Shown: positions 1-5,696, counted from the first letter of the stretch. The stretch is 7,025 bases of DNA from an uncultured Oscillospiraceae bacterium (GCA_900550315.1 URRK01000086.1:1-7025); one strand, 5' to 3'. The notes: generated from the sequence alone by a model not told the origin. Made by a program: numbers and translations.

Positions 1-1167
1 AAAATTTTAATTAACGCCTCGCAGGTTACCAACCCCTCTATTGACCCGCTGCGCGAGCCCATGGAAACCAAGGTGTTTTTAGGCAAAAAGCCGGCCGAGG
101 TTGCCCGCAACGCAAACGGCACTTTAAAAACCGAGCTGCCGCCCCAGTTAGAGCTTAGCATGCCGGTGATGTTTTCGGCTATGAGCTACGGCTCTATTAG
201 CTATAACGCGCACGAGTGCCTGGCCCGCGCCGCCCAAGAGTTAGGAATTTACTACAACACCGGCGAGGGCGGCCTGCACGAGGACTTTTATTGCTACGGC
301 GAAAACACGGTAGTGCAGGTGGCCTCGGGCCGTTTTGGCGTGCATGAGGAGTATTTAAACGCCGGCGCTGCCATTGAAATTAAAATGGGGCAGGGCGCTA
401 AGCCGGGCATTGGCGGGCATTTGCCCGGTGCAAAAATAGTGGGCGATGTTTCCCGCACGCGAATGATTCCGGAGGGCTCCGACGCCATTTCTCCCGCCCC
501 GCACCACGATATTTATTCTATTGAAGATCTGCGTCAGCTTGTTTTTTCTCTTAAAGAGGCAACGCAGTACAAAAAGCCAATTATTGTTAAGGTTGCAGCG
601 GTACACAACATTGCAGCAATTGCCAGCGGTATTGCCCGCAGCGGTGCCGATATTATTGCAATAGACGGCTTTCGCGGCGGCACCGGTGCGGCGCCCACCC
701 GTATTCGTGATAATGTTGGAATTCCAATTGAGCTGGCCTTGGCGGCGGTAGATCAACGCTTGCGGGACGAAGGAATTCGCAACAATGTTTCGTTAGTAGT
801 AGGGGGCAGCATTCGCTCGGCGGCCGATGTTGTAAAGGCTATTGCACTGGGCGCCGACGCTTGCTACATTGCAACGGCGGCTTTGCTGGCGCTGGGCTGC
901 CACCTTTGCCGCACCTGCCAAACCGGCAAATGTAACTGGGGCATTGCAACCCAACGGCCAGAGCTGGTGCGCCGCTTAAACCCCGAAACCGGCTATTTGC
1001 GGCTGGTGAATTTAATGACCGCCTGGCGGCACGAAATTAAAGAGCTAATGGGCGGCATGGGCATTAATTCTATTGAGGCGCTGCGCGGGAACCGACTAAT
1101 GCTGCGTGGCGTTAATATGACAGAAAAGGAGCTTGAGATCCTCGGTATCTCACACGCGGGAGAATGA
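1..1167 (+). CDS. gltB: Glutamate synthase FMN/Fe-S domain protein (split GOGAT synthase subunit), 5' partial
   Basis: This is the synthase part of a split glutamate synthase, which reduces 2-iminoglutarate (2-oxoglutarate plus ammonia) to glutamate on FMN in the cytoplasm. The frame is open from base 1, and the 20 residues before the first ATG (position 61) already carry the family motif SQVTNPSIDPLRE, so the true start is upstream and ATG 61 is internal. 388 residues are visible. Family signatures are GQGAKPGIGGHLPGAK (about 386-433), SPAPHHDIYSIEDL (about 490-531) and the flavin/phosphate region GGTGAAP (about 676-696). The Fe-S motif has Cys codons at 898, 907, 916 and 931. Three of these (898, 916, 931) match the C-x5-C-x4-C pattern of the GltB 3Fe-4S cluster, and the Cys at 907 is additional. 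No glutaminase domain is visible. The stop overlaps the next gene by four bases (ATGA). Identity is firm; the missing N-terminus leaves the full domain layout unknown. Confidence 0.93.
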   Translation, partial: KILINASQVTNPSIDPLREPMETKVFLGKKPAEVARNANGTLKTELPPQLELSMPVMFSAMSYGSISYNAHECLARAAQELGIYYNTGEGGLHEDFYCYGENTVVQVASGRFGVHEEYLNAGAAIEIKMGQGAKPGIGGHLPGAKIVGDVSRTRMIPEGSDAISPAPHHDIYSIEDLRQLVFSLKEATQYKKPIIVKVAAVHNIAAIASGIARSGADIIAIDGFRGGTGAAPTRIRDNVGIPIELALAAVDQRLRDEGIRNNVSLVVGGSIRSAADVVKAIALGADACYIATAALLALGCHLCRTCQTGKCNWGIATQRPELVRRLNPETGYLRLVNLMTAWRHEIKELMGGMGINSIEALRGNRLMLRGVNMTEKELEILGISHAGE

Positions 1168-1592
1168 AAAGGGTATTTGTAAACGAAAAATGGTGCCTTG
1201 GCTGCCATTTGTGTGAATATAACTGCGCGTTTGCCAATTCCGGACTTACCGATATGGTAAAGGCGCTAAAGGGCAAACCCATTTATCCCCGTATTCGCGT
1301 AGAGGGGGACGAAAAAATAACCTACGCGGTCTCCTGCCGGCATTGTACCGACCCGCTTTGCGTAAAAAGCTGCATTTCGGGCGCACTGCATTTAGAAAAC
1401 GGAACGGTTTGCATAGACCATGAGAAATGCGTTGGCTGCCTTACCTGCGTGCTGGTTTGCCCCTACGGCGCCATTGCCGAGGGCGAACACGGGGCCGTGC
1501 AAAAATGCGAGCTTTGCCTTAAAAATTCGGCCGGTGCGCCGGCCTGCGTTGCCGGCTGCATTAACGGCGCTATTGTGTATGAGGAGAGATGA
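1164..1592 (+). CDS. 4Fe-4S ferredoxin-type electron-transfer protein, four-cluster (DmsB/HycB-like)
   Basis: This 142-residue iron-sulfur protein probably carries electrons between the flavoprotein encoded next and the FMN synthase subunit. It has 17 cysteines. Sixteen fall into four groups typical of the DmsB/HycB-like four-cluster family: C11-x2-C14-x2-C17-x3-C21, C58-x2-C61-x4-C66-x3-C70, C89-x2-C92-x2-C95-x3-C99, and C115-x2-C118-x9-C128-x3-C132. C83 is spare. No signal peptide or membrane segment is visible, so it should be cytoplasmic. The start overlaps the previous stop as ATGA. The purine-rich GGGAG just before it is too close for a normal ribosome site, and the next AAAGGAG (1125-1131) is about 32 bases away, so translational coupling to the upstream gene is likely. 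The electron-carrier role is inferred from gene order and cysteine pattern; the physiological partner is not proven. Confidence 0.9.
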   Translation: MKRVFVNEKWCLGCHLCEYNCAFANSGLTDMVKALKGKPIYPRIRVEGDEKITYAVSCRHCTDPLCVKSCISGALHLENGTVCIDHEKCVGCLTCVLVCPYGAIAEGEHGAVQKCELCLKNSAGAPACVAGCINGAIVYEER

Positions 1593-1599
1593 ACAGGGC

Positions 1600-2847
1600 A
1601 TGAAAAATTATGTAATTATTGGCAACGGTGCCGCTGCCGCCGGCTGTATTGAGGGCATTCGCGCGGCCGATAAAACCGGCAAGATCACCGTAATTTCTAA
1701 AGAGCAGCACCCGGTATATTGCAGGCCGCTGATTTCTTACTACTTAGAGGGCAAAACAACCTTAGAGCGCATGCACTACCGGGCGCCGGATTTTTACGAG
1801 AAAAACGGCTGCCGGGTGCTTTACGGGGTAGAGGCAACTGCTTTAAACCCCAATGAGAAAACCGTTACCCTTTCTAACGGGGAGCAGCTTTTGTATAGCG
1901 AGGTTTGTGTTGCAACCGGGTCCAGCCCGTTTGTTCCCCCAATGAAAGGGCTAGAAACGGTTTTGCAAAAATTTAACTTTTTAACGGTAGACGACGCCTT
2001 AGCACTGGAGGAAGCCGTTACCAAAACCAGCCGCGTTTTAATTGTTGGTGCCGGGCTAATTGGCCTAAAGTGCGCCGAGGGGTTAAAAAATCGGGTGCAA
2101 AGTGTTACCGTGTGCGATTTGGCCGACCGGGTGCTTTCCAGCATTTTAGACGCCCCCGCCGCCGCTTTTATGCAAAAGCATTTAGAGCAAAACGGCCTAA
2201 CCCTTTTGCTCAACAACAGCGTAGAACAGTTTAGCGGAAACACCGCCCGCTTTACCGGCGGGCAAACCCTTGAGTTCGACCAGCTGGTGCTGGCTGTTGG
2301 GGTGCGCCCCAATGTTGGCCTTGTTAAAAATGCCGGTGGCAGCTGCGGCCGTGGTATTACGGTAAACAGCGCTATGCAAACCAGCCTGCCTTTTGTTTTT
2401 GCCGCGGGCGACTGCACCGAAAGCACCGATATTTCCGACAATACGGTTAAAATTATGGCCCTAATGCCCAACGCCTATATGCAGGGTTTTTGTGCCGGCA
2501 GTAACATGGCCGGTAAAGCGGCCGGCTTTCAAAACGCTATTCCAATGAACGCCATTGGTTTTTTTGGCCTGCACGCCATGACTGCGGGCAGCCGCCCCGG
2601 GCCGGAACAGGGGGGCAAGGTTTACACCGAGCAGGATGAAAAGCATATTAAAAAGCTTTACAGCAAAAACGGCCTGCTTACCGGCTTTATTTTAATTGGG
2701 CAAACCGAGCGCGCCGGCATTTACACCAGCTTAATTCGCAATAAAATTCCTTTAAACAGTGTAGATTACGAAGCTTTAAAAAAAGCACCGAATTTATTTG
2801 CTTTTGGGCAAGAATACCGTAGAAATAAGCTTGGAGGTGTGGTATAA
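1600..2847 (+). CDS. FAD-dependent NAD(P)H oxidoreductase (pyridine nucleotide-disulfide oxidoreductase superfamily)
   Basis: This 415-residue flavoprotein probably oxidises NAD(P)H and feeds electrons to the ferredoxin-like protein and the GOGAT synthase. The N-terminus VIIGNGAAAAG (residues 5-15) is an FAD-binding Rossmann GxGxxxxG motif. A second dinucleotide motif, VLIVGAGLIG (146-155), should bind NAD(P)H, and VFAAGDC (266-272) is the C-terminal FAD-contact motif. No CxxxxC redox-active disulfide is visible, which fits the rubredoxin reductase/nitrite reductase-like class rather than glutathione reductase. Start choice: the frame is open back to 1420, but that would overlap the ferredoxin gene by about 170 bases. 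ATG 1600 puts the FAD motif at the extreme N-terminus and has AGGAGAG at 1582-1588, 11 bases upstream. The gap from the previous stop is 7 bases. It sits where a canonical GOGAT would have GltD, but it lacks GltD's N-terminal Fe-S region, which the separate ferredoxin gene seems to replace. Cofactor preference (NADH or NADPH) cannot be read. Confidence 0.9.
   Translation: MKNYVIIGNGAAAAGCIEGIRAADKTGKITVISKEQHPVYCRPLISYYLEGKTTLERMHYRAPDFYEKNGCRVLYGVEATALNPNEKTVTLSNGEQLLYSEVCVATGSSPFVPPMKGLETVLQKFNFLTVDDALALEEAVTKTSRVLIVGAGLIGLKCAEGLKNRVQSVTVCDLADRVLSSILDAPAAAFMQKHLEQNGLTLLLNNSVEQFSGNTARFTGGQTLEFDQLVLAVGVRPNVGLVKNAGGSCGRGITVNSAMQTSLPFVFAAGDCTESTDISDNTVKIMALMPNAYMQGFCAGSNMAGKAAGFQNAIPMNAIGFFGLHAMTAGSRPGPEQGGKVYTEQDEKHIKKLYSKNGLLTGFILIGQTERAGIYTSLIRNKIPLNSVDYEALKKAPNLFAFGQEYRRNKLGGVV
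2833..2838 (+). promoter_or_regulatory. Ribosome binding site for the GXGXG gene
   Basis: GGAGGT lies 10 bases before ATG 2849, inside the last codons of the FAD oxidoreductase gene. It decides the start: the same frame has an earlier ATG at 2798, but that would overlap the upstream gene by 50 bases and add 17 residues with no family similarity. Confidence 0.7.
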
Positions 2848-2848
2848 T

Positions 2849-3568
2849 ATGTTGGTAGACGCAAGAAATTTACATTTTAAAGCGTTAAACGAGCAAATTC
2901 GCAACGCGGGCAGTACCTGCACCGTGCAGGGCTGCATTGGCCAGCGGTTTATTGCCGCCGGCATGAGTGGTAAAAACATTATTATAAACGGCGTGCCGGG
3001 CAACGCCCTGGGGGCTTACCTTGGCGGCGGCAGCATTACGGTAAACGGTAACGCACAGGACGCCGTTGGCGACACCATGAACAGCGGCGAAATTATTATT
3101 CACGGTAATATTGGCGACGCAGCCGGTTACGCTATGCGCGGCGGGCTGATTATGGTTCAAGGCAACGCCGGCTACCGCGCCGGAATTCACATGAAGGCGT
3201 ACAAGCAAAAAAAGCCGGTTTTGGTTATTGGCGGCTGCGCCGGCAGCTTTTTGGGCGAGTACCAGGCCGGCGGCTTAATTCTTGTTTTAGGGCTAAACCG
3301 GGGCAACCGGCCAATTGTTGGTAATTTTCCCTGCACCGGTATGCACGGCGGTAAAATGGTGCTGCGGGGCAATGTTTCGCAAATTGCGTTTCCCAGCCAG
3401 GCAACCGTTACCCCGGCAGGGGAGCAGGATTTGGCCGAAATTACCCCCTACCTTAAAAAGTACGCCGAGCTGTTTGGCTGCGAGCCGGCCGAGCTTTTAA
3501 AAGAGCCCTACACCGTTATAAAGCCCGACAGCAAAAATCCTTACCGGCAAATGTATGTAGCAAATTAG
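2849..3568 (+). CDS. Stand-alone glutamate synthase GXGXG (alpha-subunit C-terminal) domain protein
   Basis: This 239-residue protein corresponds to the C-terminal GXGXG domain of the glutamate synthase large subunit, a right-handed beta-helix with a structural role in organising the synthase. The repeat is easy to see: short beta-strands each followed by a glycine turn, such as IIINGVPGNALG (44-55), ITVNGNAQDAVG (63-74), IIIHGNIGDAAG (82-93) and IMVQGNAGYRAG (101-112), ending in TGMHGGKMVLRG (163-174). The last 60 residues are more polar. It starts one base after the previous stop (TAA-T-ATG) and has a good ribosome site. As a separate gene it completes the split GOGAT set with the FMN subunit and the oxidoreductase module. 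A similar fold occurs in formylmethanofuran dehydrogenase subunit C (FwdC/FmdC), but the neighbours here favour GOGAT. Confidence 0.9.
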   Translation: MLVDARNLHFKALNEQIRNAGSTCTVQGCIGQRFIAAGMSGKNIIINGVPGNALGAYLGGGSITVNGNAQDAVGDTMNSGEIIIHGNIGDAAGYAMRGGLIMVQGNAGYRAGIHMKAYKQKKPVLVIGGCAGSFLGEYQAGGLILVLGLNRGNRPIVGNFPCTGMHGGKMVLRGNVSQIAFPSQATVTPAGEQDLAEITPYLKKYAELFGCEPAELLKEPYTVIKPDSKNPYRQMYVAN

Positions 3569-3630
3569 CTGTTTCTTTGTTAGTCAGGTATTTTACCCTT
3601 TAAGCTTAAAACAAAAAAGGTTGTGTTAAA
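3569..3630 (+). other. Short intergenic spacer before glnA with a small palindrome and weak ribosome site
   Basis: This 62-base A/T-rich gap contains GGTA-TTT-TACC (3588-3598), a tiny 4-bp hairpin, followed directly by the 12-bp palindrome TTTAAGCTTAAA (3599-3610). There is no G/C-rich stem with a T-run, so I see no terminator, and transcription probably continues into glnA. AAAAGG (3615-3620), 10 bases before ATG 3631, is a modest ribosome site. The palindrome is too A/T-rich and short to call an operator. Confidence 0.4.
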
Positions 3631-4839
3631 ATGAGCTATACCTCGCAGGAAATTTTGCAATATATTCGTGAGGAGGATGTTAAATTTATTCGCCTTGCGT
3701 TTTGCGATGTTTACGGTACGCAAAAAAATATTTCTATTATGCCGGGCGAGCTGGAGCGTGCGTTTACCCACGGCATTGCCATAGACGCCTCGGCCATTGC
3801 CGGCTTTGGCGGCGAGGTTCGTTCCGACCTTTACCTGCACCCGGACCCTTCTACCATTTCGGTGCTGCCCTGGCGGCCGGAGCACGGGCGCGTAGTGCGT
3901 ATGTTTTGTAACATTACCTACCCGGACTCTACGGTTTTTGAGGCCGATACCCGCAGCATTTTAAAGCGCGCGGTAGAAAAGGCCGCTGCCATGGGCTACC
4001 GGTTTGATTTTGGCCCCGCTATGGAGTTCTACCTGTTTTTGCAGGATGATTTAGGCGAACCCACCCTAACCCCGTACGACAAGGCCGGGTATATGGATAT
4101 TGCGCCGGCCGACAAAGGGGAAAATGTTCGCCGTGAAATTTGCCTAACCTTAGAGCAAATGGGCTTTCGGCCCGAAAGCTCGCACCACGAGGAGGGCCCC
4201 GGGCAAAACGAAATAGATTTTCATTACGCCGACGCCCTAACCGCGGCCGATAATACCGTAACCTTTCGCTCGGTGGTGCATACCATTGCCGCCCGTAACG
4301 GGCTTAGCGCCAGCTTTGCCCCAAAGCCGCTAAAGGGCTGCCCCGGCAACGGTATGCATTTAAACTTTTCGGTTCACGCGGCAGATGGCTCCGATGCGCT
4401 GCCGGCGGCCATTGCCGGCATTATGCGGCACATTTCGGCTATGACGCTGTTTTTAAACCCCAAAGAGCAATCCTACAGCCGGCTGGGCAGCCAAAAAGCC
4501 CCGGCCTACATAACTTGGGGGCACGAAAACCGCTCGCAGCTCATTCGTATTCCGTCGGCCGGCGGGCAGTACCGCCGAGCCGAGTTGCGCTCGCCCGATT
4601 CCTTTTGCAACCCGTACTTGGCAATGGCGCTAATTATTTACGCCGCTTTAAACGGAATCGAGCTGCAGCTTACCCCGCCGCAGCCGGTAGAGTTAGATTT
4701 ATTTCACGCCTCAGCCGAGCAGCTTAAAGCTTACACCCCCTTGCCGGGCAGCTTAAAGGCCGCCGTTTTGGCCGCGCAAAGCAGCGATTTTATTCGCGCC
4801 AATTTGCCGGGCTGCATTGTTGCCAGTTATTGCATTTAA
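3631..4839 (+). CDS. glnA: Type I glutamine synthetase-like protein, short form with altered active-site residues
   Basis: Glutamine synthetase makes glutamine from glutamate, ammonia and ATP in the cytoplasm, and would supply GOGAT. The 402 residues keep many signatures (Salmonella numbering in brackets): IDASAIAGF with D52 (D50'), E132 (E131), HHEEGPGQNE with E187 (E212) and E194 (E220), NGMH with H243 (H269), R284 (R321), ENRSQLIRIP with R301 (R339) and R306 (R344), and RAELRSPD with E318 (E357) and R320 (R359). Three positions differ. The GPExEF motif is GPAMEF, so metal ligand E129 is A130. The flap YEAP is QKAP, so E327 is K289. S53 is A54. Only 84 residues follow E318, against roughly 110 in ordinary type I enzymes, so the C-terminal tail is missing. 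No adenylylation Tyr is evident. The gene lies between the GOGAT genes and the ANTAR gene. Membership of the family is sure; normal synthetase activity is not. Confidence 0.88.
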   Translation: MSYTSQEILQYIREEDVKFIRLAFCDVYGTQKNISIMPGELERAFTHGIAIDASAIAGFGGEVRSDLYLHPDPSTISVLPWRPEHGRVVRMFCNITYPDSTVFEADTRSILKRAVEKAAAMGYRFDFGPAMEFYLFLQDDLGEPTLTPYDKAGYMDIAPADKGENVRREICLTLEQMGFRPESSHHEEGPGQNEIDFHYADALTAADNTVTFRSVVHTIAARNGLSASFAPKPLKGCPGNGMHLNFSVHAADGSDALPAAIAGIMRHISAMTLFLNPKEQSYSRLGSQKAPAYITWGHENRSQLIRIPSAGGQYRRAELRSPDSFCNPYLAMALIIYAALNGIELQLTPPQPVELDLFHASAEQLKAYTPLPGSLKAAVLAAQSSDFIRANLPGCIVASYCI

Positions 4840-4881
4840 GCTCTGCCTGCAATAGTAATATTACAGTTAAGGGGGCTTAGA
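4840..4881 (+). other. Intergenic spacer between glnA and the ANTAR gene
   Basis: A 42-base gap holding the perfect 10-bp palindrome GTAATATTAC (4855-4864) and a ribosome site AAGGGGG (4869-4875), six bases before ATG 4882. There is no terminator or convincing promoter, so the ANTAR gene is probably co-transcribed with glnA. The palindrome does not fit the TnrA/GlnR consensus (TGTNA-N7-TNACA) on either strand. Confidence 0.4.
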
Positions 4882-5466
4882 ATGTCACTGAAAGAACAGG
4901 TCTACAGCGTGCTTTTAATTTCGGCTGCCGAAAAATTTAACCGCAGCATTGCGGCGCTGTTGCCCGAGGGGCGTTACAGCCCCGTACATATTGCCGACAG
5001 TGCCGCCGCGGCGCGCCGCCGGGTGCTGGAGCACAGCTACGACCTTATTTTAATTAACACCCCACTGCCGGATGAATTTGGCAACGAGCTGGCATTAGAG
5101 CTTTGCCAAAACAGCGGCGTTGGGCTTTTAATGTTTGTGCGGGCCGAGCATTATGACGATATTTTTGCCCGCGTTACCGAGTACGGCGTTTTAACGGTGC
5201 AAAAGCCAACGGCTGCCCAAACGGTGGTGCAGTCGGTTCGCTTGCTGTGCGCTACCCGGCAGCGGTTAAAGCGTATGGAGAAAAAAACCGCCACCATGGA
5301 GGAAAAAATGGCCGAAATTCGGCTAATTAACCGCGCAAAGTGGCAATTAATTGCCGATACCGGCATGACAGAGGAGCAGGCCCACCGCTACATTGAAAAG
5401 CAGGCTATGGACCGCTGCATTACCCGGCGCAGGGTTGCGCAGGAGCTTTTAAACGAATATCAGTAA
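4882..5466 (+). CDS. ANTAR-domain RNA-binding antitermination regulator with pseudo-receiver domain
   Basis: ANTAR proteins bind paired RNA hairpins with six-base loops and prevent transcription termination, often in leaders of nitrogen genes. This protein has 194 residues. The N-terminal part (about 8-122) has the receiver fold pattern, but the phosphorylation Asp is N59 in LILINTPLPDEFG, the N-terminal acidic pair is replaced by S14-A15-A16, and the switch Thr/Ser region reads LMFVRA. Only the conserved Lys (K108, in QKP) remains, so phosphorylation control is unlikely. Residues about 123-150 are charged and suited to a coiled-coil linker. The ANTAR domain (about 138-192) shows INRAKWQLIADTGMTEEQAH and the following AMDR and RRRVAQELL helices. 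Position after the GOGAT and glutamine synthetase genes suggests it controls this operon and perhaps pyrG. Its main target leader would be expected upstream of the operon, outside the window. The sensed signal is unknown. Confidence 0.88.
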   Translation: MSLKEQVYSVLLISAAEKFNRSIAALLPEGRYSPVHIADSAAAARRRVLEHSYDLILINTPLPDEFGNELALELCQNSGVGLLMFVRAEHYDDIFARVTEYGVLTVQKPTAAQTVVQSVRLLCATRQRLKRMEKKTATMEEKMAEIRLINRAKWQLIADTGMTEEQAHRYIEKQAMDRCITRRRVAQELLNEYQ

Positions 5467-5479
5467 AATTTGAAATTTT

Positions 5480-5516
5480 AAGGCGGGCGGGGTTTGTTTT
5501 TTGTTGCCGCTTTTTT
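5480..5516 (+). terminator. Weak terminator-like hairpin after the ANTAR gene
   Basis: AAGGCGG (5480-5486) can pair with CCGCTTT (5507-5513), giving seven pairs including one G-U, around a 20-base T-rich loop; a six-T run covers 5511-5516. The position, 14 bases past the ANTAR stop, suits an operon terminator. The long loop and the overlap of stem with T-run make it weak, so read-through into pyrG is possible. Confidence 0.35.
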
Positions 5517-5535
5517 GCAAAGCAAGGCGAAAAGC
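5509..5535 (+). other. Bulged hairpin overlapping the terminator's 3' arm
   Basis: GCTTTT (5509-5514) pairs with AAAAGC (5530-5535), and inside it TTGC (5515-5518) pairs with GCAA (5522-5525) around an AAA loop, leaving a four-base bulge GGCG at 5526-5529. It shares 5509-5513 with the terminator-like stem, so the two cannot form together. Function is unknown; it could simply be part of the terminator region. Confidence 0.3.
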
Positions 5536-5590
5536 AGAGAATACTGCCAGTTGCAGAGCTCTTTAACACCGCAAAGCTTAAAATCGGGCG

Positions 5591-5606
5591 CTAAAACCTG
5601 CTTTAG
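5591..5606 (+). other. Small hexaloop hairpin upstream of pyrG
   Basis: CTAAA (5591-5595) pairs perfectly with TTTAG (5602-5606) around the six-base loop ACCTGC. The loop starts with A, as in ANTAR target hairpins, but has T rather than G at position 4, so it is an imperfect match. The stem is A/T-rich and weak. Confidence 0.3.
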
Positions 5607-5617
5607 ATTACCCCTGC

Positions 5618-5647
5618 TTGCCTAACTATATAACCTAACTTTAAAAT
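5618..5647 (+). promoter_or_regulatory. Possible sigma-A-type promoter for pyrG
   Basis: TTGCCT (5618-5623, four of six matches to TTGACA) is followed after 18 bases by TAAAAT (5642-5647, five of six matches to TATAAT). Initiation would be near 5653-5655, about 42 bases before the pyrG ATG. TATATAA (5627-5633), inside the spacer, is a competing -10 candidate without a good -35. Read by eye only. Confidence 0.25.
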
Positions 5648-5656
5648 GCACTGCAG

Positions 5657-5676
5657 TGCCGGCAAAGCGGCCGGTA
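5657..5676 (+). promoter_or_regulatory. Hairpin with ANTAR-type hexaloop in the pyrG leader
   Basis: TGCCGGC (5657-5663) pairs with GCCGGTA (5670-5676): seven pairs, one of them G-U, closing a six-base loop AAAGCG (5664-5669). A at loop position 1 and G at position 4 are the two bases conserved in RNA targets of ANTAR regulators, and an ANTAR gene ends about 190 bases upstream. Known targets have two such hairpins followed by a terminator. Here a clear partner hairpin and a following terminator are missing, so this is a candidate only. The hairpin ends eight bases before the pyrG ribosome site. Confidence 0.35.
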
Positions 5677-5684
5677 AAATTAAC

Positions 5685-5689
5685 GGAGG
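5685..5689 (+). promoter_or_regulatory. Ribosome binding site for pyrG
   Basis: GGAGG is spaced seven bases from ATG 5697, a strong Firmicutes-type site that fixes the start; the protein then begins MTKYIFVTGGVVSGLGKG as expected for CTP synthase. Confidence 0.8.
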
Positions 5690-5696
5690 CGTATTT

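Noticed and set aside
61..63. ATG 61 as the start of the GOGAT FMN gene
   Set aside because: The frame is open to base 1 and the residues before it carry the conserved SQVTNPSIDPLRE motif, so it is an internal Met.
355..756. Long reverse-strand open frames across the GOGAT, oxidoreductase and other genes
   Set aside because: They are antisense to clearly coding genes, show no recognisable domains and have no ribosome sites that I can see.
1420..1599. N-terminal extension of the FAD oxidoreductase from ATG 1420
   Set aside because: It would overlap the ferredoxin gene in another frame and place 60 unrelated residues before the FAD-binding motif; ATG 1600 fits the family and has a ribosome site.
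2798..2848. Earlier ATG for the GXGXG gene
   Set aside because: It lies inside the oxidoreductase gene, adds residues without family similarity, and the GGAGGT at 2833-2838 points to ATG 2849.
2843..2848. Perfect TATAAT promoter -10 hexamer
   Set aside because: It sits at the stop/start junction with no -35 element about 17 bases upstream, and any transcript would begin inside the gene after its start codon.
4855..4864. Palindrome GTAATATTAC as a nitrogen-regulator operator
   Set aside because: It does not match the TnrA/GlnR consensus on either strand and there is no promoter beside it.
5579..5614. B. subtilis-like pyrG control by reiterative G addition (TAAAAT, GGGCG, downstream CCCC)
   Set aside because: GGG is only one base past the possible -10 hexamer, there is no suitable -35, and no terminator hairpin with a T-run follows the C-run.
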